DNA of 64,000 nt from Kibdelosporangium persicum (GTDB taxonomy: Bacteria > Actinomycetota > Actinomycetes > Mycobacteriales > Pseudonocardiaceae), in the NCBI RefSeq assembly GCF_013280595.1, contig NZ_JAAATY010000010.1:1-64000 (forward strand). Direction: 5' to 3'. Positions 41,526 to 50,533 of this stretch are shown piece after piece; position 1 is the first letter of the stretch; each line of letters begins with the position of its first letter. The position numbers were made by a program, and so were the translations under genes. Under the pieces are notes generated by a model, which saw only the letters and a program-made list of their open reading frames with translations, was not told where the DNA came from and did no database searches.

Positions 41526-42410
41526 ATGCTTGTGAAAACCCCACCGTTCCGACGTGTCCGGCGAGCCGTCGTCGCCCTGTCGGCCACTGCCGGATTCCTG
41601 ACGGTCCCCACCGCCGCGCAGGCCGCGGACAACCCCTTCGAGCGGGGTCCCGCGCCGACCACGGCGAGCATCGAGGCCACCCGTGGCCCGTTCGCCACCG
41701 CGCAGACAACCGTGTCCTCCGTCGCCGTCAGGGGCTTCGGCGGTGGCACGATCTACTACCCGACCAGCACCGCTGAGGGGACGTTCGGCGCCGTCGCGAT
41801 CGCCCCCGGCTACACCGCCTCGCAGTCCAGCATCTCCTGGTTCGGCCCGCGCCTGGCCTCGCAGGGTTTCGTGATCTTCACCATCGACACGAACTCCCGC
41901 TACGACCAGCCCGCCTCCCGGGGCGACCAGCTGCTCGCGGCACTGGACTACCTGACCACCAGCAGCTCGGTGCGCGACCGCATCGACAGGAACCGGCTCG
42001 GCGTCATGGGCCACTCGATGGGCGGAGGCGGCTCCCTGGAGGCCGCGAAGGACAGGCCGAGCCTGCAGGCGGCCATCCCGCTGACGCCGTGGAACACGAC
42101 CAAGACCTGGTCGACCGTGCAGACACCGACACTGATCATCGGCGCCGAGAACGACTCGACAGCCTCGGTGTCCTCGCACGCGGAGCCGTTCTACCAGAGC
42201 CTTCCCTCCACTCTGGACAAGGCGTACCTGGAACTGGCCGGTGCCAGCCACTTCGCACCGAACTCCTCGAACACCACGATCGCGAAGTACAGCATCTCCT
42301 GGCTGAAGAGGTTCATCGACAACGATCTGCGCTACGAGCAGTTCCTGTGCCCGGCACCACGCGGCACGGCGATCTCGGAGTACCGCGACACCTGTCCGCA
42401 CTCGGTCTGA
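41526..42410 (+). CDS. Secreted cutinase / PET-hydrolase-like polyesterase
   Basis: A 294-residue alpha/beta hydrolase, signal peptide ending near AAQA (33). The mature part begins [10 protein letters not shown], as do Thermobifida-type cutinases and LCC. The triad is S164 (GHSMG), D210 (GAENDS) and H242 (GASHFAP). The aromatic clamp and oxyanion residues known from PET hydrolases are kept: Y96 (APGYTASQ), M165 and W189 (IPLTPWN). The residue after this Trp is Asn, where thermophilic cutinases usually have His. C275 and C290 can form the C-terminal disulfide. It should hydrolyse cutin-like polyesters; activity on PET is plausible but unproven. GGGAG precedes the start by eight bases. Confidence 0.93.
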   Translation: MLVKTPPFRRVRRAVVALSATAGFLTVPTAAQAADNPFERGPAPTTASIEATRGPFATAQTTVSSVAVRGFGGGTIYYPTSTAEGTFGAVAIAPGYTASQSSISWFGPRLASQGFVIFTIDTNSRYDQPASRGDQLLAALDYLTTSSSVRDRIDRNRLGVMGHSMGGGGSLEAAKDRPSLQAAIPLTPWNTTKTWSTVQTPTLIIGAENDSTASVSSHAEPFYQSLPSTLDKAYLELAGASHFAPNSSNTTIAKYSISWLKRFIDNDLRYEQFLCPAPRGTAISEYRDTCPHSV

Positions 42411-42445
42411 TCCAGGCCCGACGGCCCGGCTGAGCCGTCATCGAC

Positions 42446-42485
42446 GACGCCGCCCTCGCCGTACCCTGCCGGTGAGGGCGGCGTC
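42446..42485. terminator. Bidirectional hairpin terminator
   Basis: GACGCCGCCCTC (42446-42457) pairs perfectly with GAGGGCGGCGTC (42474-42485) around a 16-nt loop. It lies between the convergent cutinase and PIG-L genes. Confidence 0.75.
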
Positions 42486-42543
42486 GCGCGCCTGAGAACG
42501 AGCTACCCCGGCTCTTCGAAAGGCCGGCCCGCTCGGGAGCAAG

Positions 42544-43305
42544 TCAGTCCTGCGTGCCCTCGGTGGAGAACTCCGGTGGCGCCTGCAGGTCGTGGGCACG
42601 GAAGAGGACGGCGTGCTCGACGCCCATGGCCTTGCCGCTCATCGCGGTGAACTGCGGGATGAAGTCCGCGGGAGCGGGATGGTCCGGCAGCGCGGCCAGG
42701 TACGCGCCGTGCGCTTCGAGCGAGGCGACGCCGCGGCGCAGCGGCTCCCCGGTGACCTCGACGCCGTGGGTCACGCTGAAGCCGGGCAGCCCGGGCACGA
42801 TGAACCAGCGCACGGAGTGCGGTTCAAGGTCCTCCTCCTCGACCTGCTCCGGGAAGACCCACCTGTTGCCCGCGTCGCGCACCGCGTCGAGCGTCGCCAG
42901 CCCTGCCGCGCGGTGGTCGGCCTGGTCGAAGCCGAAGGGCGTCTCGACCTGGTGCCCCATGCCGAGAACGACGTCGGGCTTGAACCTGCGGATCTCCCGG
43001 CAGATGTCGCGGCGCAGATCGAGGCCGTAGACGAGGACACCGTCCGGATGTTCCAGGACGGTCAGGTGCTTGACGCCGACGACGTCACAGGCCGCCCTCT
43101 GTTCGGCGACACGCAGGCGCGCCGTTTCCTCGGGATGGTTCGGCATACCGGCCTCGCCACGGGTGAGCAGGAGGTACCCGACCTCGATGCCACGGGCGGT
43201 CCAGCGCGCGACGGCCGCGGAGGTGCCGTACTCCATGTCGTCAGGGTGCGCGACGACGCAGAGCACTCGCTGGAAGGACTCCTCGGGAAGAGCAGGCAAT
43301 GTCAT
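42544..43305 (-). CDS. PIG-L / LmbE-family deacetylase
   Basis: A 253-residue zinc hydrolase; ATG 43305 has GGAAGG nine bases upstream, whereas ATG 43314 touches it. The metal motif A-H20-P-D-D23 and the partner FDQADHRAAGLA are intact. The family removes acetyl groups from N-acetylglucosamine-type substrates; members include MshB and Mca of mycothiol metabolism. A longer C-terminal part than MshB and its isolation from mycothiol genes leave the substrate open. Confidence 0.88.
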   Translation of the reverse strand: MTLPALPEESFQRVLCVVAHPDDMEYGTSAAVARWTARGIEVGYLLLTRGEAGMPNHPEETARLRVAEQRAACDVVGVKHLTVLEHPDGVLVYGLDLRRDICREIRRFKPDVVLGMGHQVETPFGFDQADHRAAGLATLDAVRDAGNRWVFPEQVEEEDLEPHSVRWFIVPGLPGFSVTHGVEVTGEPLRRGVASLEAHGAYLAALPDHPAPADFIPQFTAMSGKAMGVEHAVLFRAHDLQAPPEFSTEGTQD

Positions 43306-43484
43306 GGCGGCCATCCTTCCCTGTTTCAGGGTTCACCGGCCGGCCGGGCACGAGCGGCGTCTCGCTCAGCGGATGAGCCGAGGTGCGGCGGGTCCCTCGT
43401 GAGAGCTATCGCGGTTGTCGTTTCCAGCGGGATGTGGCCGCACCACCTGGCTTCCTAATCTCTGTGTGCCACAAGGGAATCCCC

Positions 43485-44381
43485 GTGGCACAAGCAGAGA
43501 GGACCAGGATCTTGGCCGACACGAATCACGTGCGGGACGCCGTCCGGACGGCAAGGCTGCGCAGGTTCCGGTTTCCCGTGCTCGCGATCGCGTTCTTCGC
43601 GGTCATGCTGGCGAACGCCGGAGTCAACCAGCTCGTGTCGCCGGTCGCACTCCTCGCGCTGCCGGTGGGCATCGGGGTCGCCGTCGCCATGGTGACTGGT
43701 TACCGCCGGCTGTCCCAGGTCGTCGAGCAGCGGTCAGCGGTCCCTGAGGTCGACACGCGGGGCATGTGGTCCGGCTTGCTGCGCGGGGCGGCGGTCGGGG
43801 CCGGGCTGTTCGTCACGCTGATGCTCCTGATCGCGATGTTCGGCGGTTGGCAGGACATGAGCTGGGGCTCCGTCTGGGGATTCATCGCCACCGCCGGTAC
43901 GACGGCGAGCGTCGCGGTCGTCGAGGAAGTGCTGTTCCGTGGCATCCTGTTCCGGATCATGCAGGAGCATCTCGGCACTGTGATCACCTTGGTCACGTCC
44001 TCGGTGCTGTTCGGTTTGACGCACCTGCTCAACGAGAACGCGACGGTGTGGGGCGCGATCTCGATCGCCTTGTCGGGTGGTGCCCTGACCGGTGCCGCCT
44101 ATGTCGCGACCGGTTCGTTGTGGCTGCCGATCGGCGTGCACTTCGCGTGGAACCTCACCCACGCCGGGATCTTCGGTGTCGCGATCTCCGGCTCGGCCGA
44201 GGCTCCGCGCAGTCTGCTGCACACCACGCTGTCCGGCCCGTCCCCGCTGACCGGTGGCACGTTCGGACCGGAGGCGAGCCTGATCGCATTGCTGATCTGC
44301 CTTGTTCCCACCGTCGTCCTGTTGCGGCGCGCGGTCCGGGAAGGCCGGATCCAGCCCCGTCGCTGGCGTGCCAAGGCCTGA
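43485..44381 (+). CDS. CPBP (CAAX-like) intramembrane metalloprotease
   Basis: A 298-residue membrane protein; the GTG at 43485 has AAGGGA seven bases upstream. About eight hydrophobic segments. Catalytic motifs: E147-E148-x3-R (VEEVLFRGILFR), FGLTHLLNE and IGVHFAWN, all three parts of the abortive-infection/CPBP site. Known members process prenylated proteins or bacteriocins and give self-immunity. It precedes a two-component system by 24 bases and may be co-transcribed with it. Confidence 0.87.
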   Translation: MAQAERTRILADTNHVRDAVRTARLRRFRFPVLAIAFFAVMLANAGVNQLVSPVALLALPVGIGVAVAMVTGYRRLSQVVEQRSAVPEVDTRGMWSGLLRGAAVGAGLFVTLMLLIAMFGGWQDMSWGSVWGFIATAGTTASVAVVEEVLFRGILFRIMQEHLGTVITLVTSSVLFGLTHLLNENATVWGAISIALSGGALTGAAYVATGSLWLPIGVHFAWNLTHAGIFGVAISGSAEAPRSLLHTTLSGPSPLTGGTFGPEASLIALLICLVPTVVLLRRAVREGRIQPRRWRAKA

Positions 44382-44405
44382 CCACTCCCATGCCAGTAGG
44401 CTCGC

Positions 44406-45575
44406 GTGGTGTTCCTGGTCCAGACTGCACGCGCCTGGTGGCAACGGAGAACTCAGCTCGCCAAGGACACTTTGTTCTCCGCGGCGCTCACGGCACTGGC
44501 TTTCGTGCCGACAGTGTCGGCCATCGGAGCTCAGCTCGGTGACCTGCCGAAACGTCCCGTGGACGCACTCGCACTGGTGCTGATCGTGGCTCAGTCCGCA
44601 CCACTGGCGCTCCGGCGCCGGTGGCCGGCGGCGTGCCTGGCGATCATCGGCGTCGCCTTCGCGCTGCACCAGTCGTTCGGCTACCCGGACACGTTCGCGA
44701 GCATCGGGCTGTACTTGGCCCTGTACGCCGCGGGTGCCCACCAGGTCCGCCACCGCGCGGTCCTCGCGGCGGGCGCGAGCGCGGGTTACTGCGGACTGGC
44801 AGTCGTCTTGCACCTGCTGGGTTCTCCCAGCCAGATCCAGGTGTTCCTCGTGTTCTATCTGACGCTGGTGGTGATGTGGATGTCCGGGACCGCGATACGG
44901 CGATGGCGGGCCGAAGAGGCTGAGCGCCGCCGGCTGAGCGTCGAGGTGGCCACTGCCGGCGAGCGTGCCCGCATCGCCCGGGACTTGCACGATGTGGTGA
45001 CCCATCACGTGACCGCCATGGTCATCCAGGCCGACGCGACACAATTCCTGCTCGACGGCGCGCCGGGACGTGTCGGGGAAGGGCTGGCCTCCATCAGCGA
45101 CACCGGTCGCCGGGCACTGACGGAACTGCGCCACCTGCTCGGTGTGCTGGAGGCGACCGGCGACTCCACGACCACGGACCGCTCACCGGCCCTCGGCCGG
45201 GTCAGTGACCTGGTCGAGCAGGCCCGCTTGTCCGGCCAGCCGGTCGAACTGTCCAGGCATGGCGATCAGCGCGAGCACGCCGTCGACGTCGAACTGGCCG
45301 CTTACCGGGTCGTGCAGGAAGCGCTCACCAACGCGATGAAGTACGCGAAAGGACAGTCCACCATGGTCAGGATCGACGATCACGATGACCGGATCGAGAT
45401 CGAGGTGACGACCGACGGAGCCACGAACGGCACACCCGATGTCGCTTCGGGCGGGCGCGGCCTGCGAGGACTGCGGGAGCGGGTACGCATGCTCGATGGC
45501 GACCTGGTGGCCGCGGCCCGGCCCGAAGGCGGGTTCCGCGTGCACGCCCTCATCCCTTCACGGAGCGAAGCATGA
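44406..45575 (+). CDS. NarL-type sensor histidine kinase
   Basis: A 389-residue kinase with GTG start. About five to six membrane helices in residues 20-165 without a large outer loop; then the HisKA_3 box with H195 (RIARDLHDVVTHHVTAM) and HATPase_c with QEALTNAMKYAKG and SGGRGLRGLRERVRML. It resembles DesK-like kinases that sense the membrane state. Its stop overlaps the regulator start (ATGA), so the two are a matched pair. Confidence 0.92.
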   Translation: MVFLVQTARAWWQRRTQLAKDTLFSAALTALAFVPTVSAIGAQLGDLPKRPVDALALVLIVAQSAPLALRRRWPAACLAIIGVAFALHQSFGYPDTFASIGLYLALYAAGAHQVRHRAVLAAGASAGYCGLAVVLHLLGSPSQIQVFLVFYLTLVVMWMSGTAIRRWRAEEAERRRLSVEVATAGERARIARDLHDVVTHHVTAMVIQADATQFLLDGAPGRVGEGLASISDTGRRALTELRHLLGVLEATGDSTTTDRSPALGRVSDLVEQARLSGQPVELSRHGDQREHAVDVELAAYRVVQEALTNAMKYAKGQSTMVRIDDHDDRIEIEVTTDGATNGTPDVASGGRGLRGLRERVRMLDGDLVAAARPEGGFRVHALIPSRSEA

Positions 45576-46255
45576 CTGACGCGCCGATCCGGGTGCTGGT
45601 CTGTGAGGACCAGGCGCTGGTCCGTGCCGGCTACACCACGATCTTCTCGGCACAGCCGGACATGGAGGTCGTCGGCGAGGCCGCGGACGGCAGACAGGCC
45701 GTCGAGGAGGCGCTCCGCCTACGCCCGGATGTCGTCGTGATGGACATCCGTATGCCCATTCTCGACGGCATCGAGGCCACCCGCCGGCTGGCCGGCCGTG
45801 GTGTGGAACGACCGGCGAAAGTGCTGGTGGTCACCACGTTCAACGTCGACGAGCACGCCTACGAGGCGCTCAGGGCAGGCGCCAGCGGTTTCCTGCTCAA
45901 GGACGCCCAACCGGCGGAACTGATCGCCAGCGTGCGGACGATCGCCGCCGGTGACGCACTGGTCGCCCCGGCTGTCACCCGCAATCTGATCGGTCACTTC
46001 GCGGAACGGCTTCGTCCCACCGACACCGCACGACCTGCCCTGGACCAGATCCGGCAGACCCTGACCCGGCGCGAACTGGAGGTGCTCGAACAGATCGCCA
46101 CCGGCCTCTCCAACGCGGAGATCGCCGAGAAGCTGAGCATCACCGTCGAAACGGTCAAGACGTACGTCTCCCGGATTCTGACCAAACTCGACCTGCGCGA
46201 CCGCGTGCAGGCAGTCGTCCTCGCCTACCGCGTGGGACTGGTCGTCGCCGAGTAA
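45572..46255 (+). CDS. NarL/LuxR-family response regulator
   Basis: A 227-residue regulator, complete receiver domain with acidic CEDQ at 11-14, phospho-acceptor D58 (VVVMDIRMP), Thr in VVTTFN and Lys in FLLKDAQP. The LuxR HTH reads LTRRELEVLEQIATGLSNAEIAEKL and VKTYVSRILTKL. It is coupled to the preceding kinase. Likely targets include the adjacent CPBP protease gene, as is frequent for envelope-sensing NarL systems; this is inference. Confidence 0.93.
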   Translation: MTDAPIRVLVCEDQALVRAGYTTIFSAQPDMEVVGEAADGRQAVEEALRLRPDVVVMDIRMPILDGIEATRRLAGRGVERPAKVLVVTTFNVDEHAYEALRAGASGFLLKDAQPAELIASVRTIAAGDALVAPAVTRNLIGHFAERLRPTDTARPALDQIRQTLTRRELEVLEQIATGLSNAEIAEKLSITVETVKTYVSRILTKLDLRDRVQAVVLAYRVGLVVAE

Positions 46256-46386
46256 GACCGTTCATGGCGCGTCAGCAGCGCTGTGCATGGCTGGCGCGAA
46301 TGCGCCACGTCGTGGGGAATAGCCGTAACGGCAAGAATCACTGACCGCATAGTGTCGCAGTGACGACCAACTCTTCGGCGGGTGCC

Positions 46387-47631
46387 ATGGCGACTGCTCC
46401 GCCGGAACGGACGACGTGCTGCGTCGTCGGCGGCGGGCCGGCCGGGATGGTGCTGGGGCTGTTGCTCGCCAGGGCTGGGGTCGCGGTGACCGTGCTGGAG
46501 AAGCACGAGGATTTCCTGCACGACTTCCGCGGCGACACCGTCCACCCCGCGACCCTCGACCTGCTCGACGATCTGGGGCTGGGTGAGCGGTTCGCGCGAC
46601 TGCCGCAGTCCCGGGTCACCGAGGTCGTCCTGCCCGACCGGCACGGCGGGACAGCGCGAATCGGGGACTTCGCGGCGTTGGGCCGTTGGGGCGTGCGGCA
46701 TCCGTACGTGGCGATCGTCCCGCAGTGGGATTTGCTCACCCTGCTCGCGAGCGCCGGCCGAGCCGAGCCGGCGTTCCAGTTGCGGCTGGGCGTCAGGGCG
46801 ACCTCGGTCGTCCGCGAGCACGGCCGGGTCGTCGGCGTCCGTTATCGCGGCAACGACGGTCAGCACGGGGAGATCCGGGCCGGCCTGACGGTGGCCTGCG
46901 ACGGGCGGGACTCCCTTTTGCGCGCGGTCGCCGGGCTGCCGGTGACCGACTTCGAGGTCCCGTTCGACACCTGGTGGTTCCAGCTCTCCCGCCGGGCGGG
47001 CGAGCAGGTCGGCGAGCTGACCCGGCGGCCGGGCCGCGGCCGGTTCGCGATCGTGATACCGCGCGAAGGGTACTTCCAGATCGGCTACGTCGCCCGCAAG
47101 GGCACGGACGCCCGGCTGCGGGCACGGGGCATCACGGCGTTCCGGGCCGACATCGCCGAACTCCTGCCGGAGTACGCCGACCGCGTCTCCGAACTGTCCA
47201 CTATGGACGATGTGAAGCACCTCGACGTCCAGCTCAACCGGCTGCGCCGGTGGCACGTCGAAGGGATGCTGTGCATCGGCGACGCCGCGCACGCGATGTC
47301 GCCGGTCGGCGGGATGGGGATCAACCTGGCGGTCCAGGACGCGGTCGCGGCTGCCCGCTTGCTGGCCGGGCCGCTGCGTCGCGGTGCGGTGCGCGGTGGC
47401 GACCTCGCCCGGGTACGGCGGCGCCGTTGGTTGCCGACGCTTCTGGTCCAGGCTCTGCAACGGATCATGCACGCCGATCTCGCCGGCCCCGTGCTGACCG
47501 GTGCGACGGCGGGACTGCCGGGTCCGGCCCTGACCGCGGCACGGTGGTTGCCGTTCATCCGGACGATGGCGGTGTACCTGATCGGTGTCGGGTTCCGCCC
47601 GGAGAGGGCACCGGCATTCGCCCGCCGCTGA
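46387..47631 (+). CDS. FAD-dependent monooxygenase (UbiH/PHBH-type)
   Basis: A 414-residue flavoprotein; ATG 46387 is used, GTG 46360 being a weaker start. It has the dinucleotide site VVGGGPAG (13-20), the DG motif VACDGRDSLLR and the second FAD motif CIGDAAHAMSPVGGMGINLAVQDA. This is the group A aromatic hydroxylase pattern, using NAD(P)H and O2 to hydroxylate aromatic or polyketide rings. It is convergent with a TetR gene (13 bases), whose operator lies before a lactonase and LLM oxidoreductase; the four may serve one degradation route. Confidence 0.87.
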   Translation: MATAPPERTTCCVVGGGPAGMVLGLLLARAGVAVTVLEKHEDFLHDFRGDTVHPATLDLLDDLGLGERFARLPQSRVTEVVLPDRHGGTARIGDFAALGRWGVRHPYVAIVPQWDLLTLLASAGRAEPAFQLRLGVRATSVVREHGRVVGVRYRGNDGQHGEIRAGLTVACDGRDSLLRAVAGLPVTDFEVPFDTWWFQLSRRAGEQVGELTRRPGRGRFAIVIPREGYFQIGYVARKGTDARLRARGITAFRADIAELLPEYADRVSELSTMDDVKHLDVQLNRLRRWHVEGMLCIGDAAHAMSPVGGMGINLAVQDAVAAARLLAGPLRRGAVRGGDLARVRRRRWLPTLLVQALQRIMHADLAGPVLTGATAGLPGPALTAARWLPFIRTMAVYLIGVGFRPERAPAFARR

Positions 47632-47644
47632 CGCATCGCGTTGC

Positions 47645-48307
47645 TCAGCGCGAGCCCGCGCCGATCATTCGCAGAGCGAGGTCCGCGTAGAACCCGGCGA
47701 GTTCCTCGGGTGAGTCGGTGCCGTCGAGCCGGTACCACCGGACGAGGTCGATGCCCAGCGACAGCACGGCACGCACGGCACGGTTGACGTCGGGCGTGTC
47801 GAAGGCCCCTGCCCGCACACCCTTGTGGACCGCCAACCGCAGCACGGAGCTGAACTGCTGCCGGAGGTCCATGACCACGGCGTGGTGTTCGGGCGTGAGC
47901 GCGGCCAGTTCGTACTGACAGACGCGGGCCACCGTGTGGTGCCGCGCGTGCCAGACGACATGGCGTGCCACCAGCCCGCGCACGTAGTCGATCGGATCGC
48001 CCGTGTCGGCCTGGGATCGCATGGCCTCGAGAGCTCGTTCGTGACCGGTCCGGACGATTTCGAACAGCACGTCCTCCTTCGAGGGGAAGTGCACGTACAG
48101 CGCGCCGGGGCTCAGGCCGACGGCGGCGGTGATGTCCCGGGTCGTCGTGGCATGGAACCCGTTACGGCTGAAGCACAGCACCGCCGAGACCAGCAGGGCC
48201 CGGACGGCGTCCGAAGTGTCCGCGCGCCACAGGTCGGCCGCGGCCGGATCAGCCGGCACGGACACCCCTTTGCTCGGGCCGCCACCGCGGTTGCGTTTGG
48301 CCATCAT
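47645..48307 (-). CDS. TetR-family regulator
   Basis: A 220-residue TetR protein starting at ATG 48307. HTH: CFSRNGFHATTTRDITAAVGLSPGALYVHF. The basic N-terminal extension (KRNRGGG) is common in this group. The C-terminal ligand domain has HVVWHARHHTVARVCQYEL, seen in regulators of lipid or aromatic degradation. It is divergent from the lactonase operon, with a TetR-type operator overlapping that operon's -10 box. Confidence 0.9.
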   Translation of the reverse strand: MMAKRNRGGGPSKGVSVPADPAAADLWRADTSDAVRALLVSAVLCFSRNGFHATTTRDITAAVGLSPGALYVHFPSKEDVLFEIVRTGHERALEAMRSQADTGDPIDYVRGLVARHVVWHARHHTVARVCQYELAALTPEHHAVVMDLRQQFSSVLRLAVHKGVRAGAFDTPDVNRAVRAVLSLGIDLVRWYRLDGTDSPEELAGFYADLALRMIGAGSR

Positions 48308-48341
48308 GCGGACATCCCCACTCCGGACCATGACTTCCGTC

Positions 48342-48370
48342 TTGACACGGATCCGATGTGGAGTAACTAT
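48342..48370 (+). promoter_or_regulatory. Sigma-70-type promoter of the lactonase operon
   Basis: TTGACA at 48342-48347 is a consensus -35; AACTAT at 48365-48370 follows after 17 bases as -10. It reads toward the SMP-30 gene, leaving a 5' leader of about 155 bases. Confidence 0.75.
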
Positions 48371-48381
48371 GCGCTTAGTTA
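48364..48381. promoter_or_regulatory. TetR operator over the -10 box
   Basis: TAACTA-N6-TAGTTA is an 18-bp inverted repeat covering the -10 hexamer and start point, 57 bases upstream of the divergent TetR gene. It is the likely site of repression and autoregulation. Confidence 0.75.
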
Positions 48382-48533
48382 GCTCTTCCGGCAAGCGAGT
48401 CGGGCAGCGTTCGTCGACTCGGCGGGGACGGCCAGCCGGGCCAGGCCGTCCCGGTTCTCTTCGCGATGGCCGTGTGGCATCGGTTCCAGGCCCGGTTCAC
48501 CGCAGTGCCGACAACCATGGCGAGGTGACATCG

Positions 48534-49445
48534 ATGGTGATGGAACACCGGTCTTCCAGCCCGGACATGACGGTCGTGCTCGAGGGACACTCGTTCCTGG
48601 AGTGCCCGCGATGGCAGGACGGGCGGCTGTGGGTCTCGGACTTCTACACCAACCAGGTCCTGGCGACCGACGGCCACGGCGGCACCGAGGTGGTGGCCGA
48701 GGTGCCGGGCCAGCCGTCCGGGCTTGGTTTCCTGCCCGACGGGCGCGCGCTGATCGTGTCGATGCGGGATCACCGCATCCTGGTCCGCGACGAGTCCGGG
48801 CAGCTGTCGGAGCATGCCGATCTGTCCGGCGCCGTGCCCGCCGTGCTCAACGACATGGTCGTGGACGAGTCCGGGCGCGCCTACGTGGGCAACTTCGGCT
48901 TCGACCTGATGGGCGGCGCGGCGATGCGTTCCACCACGCTCACACGTGTCGACCCTGACGGCAGCGTGACCACCGTGGCCGAGGGGCTCGATTTCCCCAA
49001 CGGCATGGTGATCCTGCCCGGCGGTGTGCTGGTCGTCGCCGAGACCTTCGGCGGGAGGCTGACCGCCTTCGACATCGAGCGGGACGGCAGCCTCACCAAC
49101 CAGCGGACATGGGCCCAGTTCGGCGATTCCCCGCGGACGGACGATCTCGCCGTCGCGCTCGGGCGGCTCGAGGTCGCGCCGGACGGCATCTCCGCCGACG
49201 CGGAAGGCGCGATCTGGGTCGCGGACGCGCTGCACGCCCGGCTCCTGCGCGTCCGGGAGGGCGGCGAGATCCTCGACGAGATCCGGACCAAAATGGACGT
49301 TTTCGCCTGCATGCTCGGCGGTGCGGACGGCCGGACCCTGTTCGCCTGTGCCGCGCCGTCCTTCGCCGAGCACGAGCGGCGCGCGGCCCGTGAAGCCGAA
49401 CTGCTCGCGGTCACCGTCGAGGTCCCGCACGGGGGCCTGCCGTAA
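48534..49445 (+). CDS. SMP-30/gluconolactonase-family lactonase
   Basis: A 303-residue six-bladed propeller protein; ATG 48534 has GAGG eight bases upstream. Metal-binding positions fit the family: Glu in FLECPRW, Asn in VLNDMVVD, Asn in FPNGM and Asp in PDGISAD. These Ca2+ or Zn2+ enzymes open lactone rings. Next to a flavin monooxygenase and an LLM oxidoreductase, it may hydrolyse the lactone made by Baeyer-Villiger-type oxidation or by sugar oxidation. No signal peptide, so cytoplasmic. Confidence 0.9.
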   Translation: MVMEHRSSSPDMTVVLEGHSFLECPRWQDGRLWVSDFYTNQVLATDGHGGTEVVAEVPGQPSGLGFLPDGRALIVSMRDHRILVRDESGQLSEHADLSGAVPAVLNDMVVDESGRAYVGNFGFDLMGGAAMRSTTLTRVDPDGSVTTVAEGLDFPNGMVILPGGVLVVAETFGGRLTAFDIERDGSLTNQRTWAQFGDSPRTDDLAVALGRLEVAPDGISADAEGAIWVADALHARLLRVREGGEILDEIRTKMDVFACMLGGADGRTLFACAAPSFAEHERRAAREAELLAVTVEVPHGGLP

Positions 49446-49477
49446 TCCCGCTTTTCGTGTCGCCGTTGGAGGATCTG

Positions 49478-50482
49478 ATGGACGTGGCATGCGCGTTCCC
49501 GACCACCCTGGACACACCCGACAACATCGCCATGGCGGAAAGCCTGGGCTACGTTCGCGCCTGGGTCTACGACACCCCACAGCAGAGCCCTGACGTGTGG
49601 ATGACGCTCGCGCTGGCCGCGCAACGGACCGAACGGATCGGCCTTGGCCCTGGCGTCCTCGTCCCCAGTCTCCGCCATCCGATGACCAACGCCGCCGCGA
49701 CCGCCACCCTGGCCGCCCTGGCTCCCGGCCGCGTCTCGGTGGCCTTCGGCACCGGGTTCAGCGGACGCCGTGCGATGGGATACGGAGCGATCAGCTGGTC
49801 GTTCATGGACGCCTACATCACCGCCTACCGTGGCCTGCTCCGGGGCGAAACCGTTGAGTGGGAAGGCAAGCGGATGCGGATGCTGCACCCCGCCGGGCAC
49901 GCACCAGCGCGGCCGGTCGACGTGCCCGTCCTGGTCGGCGCACTCGGCCCCATGGGTAACGAGGTCGCCAGGAAACACGCCGACGGCCTGTACGTGACCT
50001 TCCAGCCACCGGAGTTCATGCGCGAGTACTCGTGGGTGCCATATCTGGCCTGGGGCACCGTGCTCGGTGAGGGCGAGACCCCGGACTCCGAGCACGCCCG
50101 ACTGGCCGGCGGCCCAGGCTGGGCCCTGGCCTACCACGGGGCGTACGAGTTCGGCGGCCCGGCAGCCGTCCTCGATCTTCCCGGTGGCGAGCAGTGGCTG
50201 GCGGTCGTCGAGCGGTCCCCCGCCGAGGAGCGGCATCTCGCCGTTCACTCCGGGCACTGCGTCGAGCTGAACGAGGCCGACCAGGCGGCGTGGGACGCTG
50301 GTGGCCACTCGATCCTCACCGATGTCACCATCAGTGGCACACGCGACCAGGTCCGCCGCAAGCTCGACGACCTCGCCGCGCACGGCGTCACGGAGATCGT
50401 CTTCCAGCCCTGCGGGCCGGACACCAGGACGGAGCTCGAACGCTTCCTGGACGCCGCCGGCTCCCACCTCAAACCGGCGTGA
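49478..50482 (+). CDS. LLM-class (F420/FMN) oxidoreductase
   Basis: A 334-residue luciferase-like protein; ATG 49478 has GGAGG five bases upstream. Motifs: AESLGYVRAWVYD, LGPGVLVPSLRHP, APGRVSVAFGTGFSGRRAMG and VPVLVGALGPMGNEVARKHADG, as in F420-dependent TIM-barrel enzymes. It follows the lactonase by 32 bases on the same transcript and is therefore under the TetR-controlled promoter. Substrate unknown. Confidence 0.87.
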   Translation: MDVACAFPTTLDTPDNIAMAESLGYVRAWVYDTPQQSPDVWMTLALAAQRTERIGLGPGVLVPSLRHPMTNAAATATLAALAPGRVSVAFGTGFSGRRAMGYGAISWSFMDAYITAYRGLLRGETVEWEGKRMRMLHPAGHAPARPVDVPVLVGALGPMGNEVARKHADGLYVTFQPPEFMREYSWVPYLAWGTVLGEGETPDSEHARLAGGPGWALAYHGAYEFGGPAAVLDLPGGEQWLAVVERSPAEERHLAVHSGHCVELNEADQAAWDAGGHSILTDVTISGTRDQVRRKLDDLAAHGVTEIVFQPCGPDTRTELERFLDAAGSHLKPA

Positions 50483-50533
50483 CACCGGCCCTGCCGCCGC
50501 GGCGGACGGGGGACGGCCGTTTGGCGATCCGAG

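Noticed and set aside
41115-42401. 428-codon minus-strand frame opposite the cutinase
   Set aside because: No family features; the cutinase on the plus strand is unmistakable.
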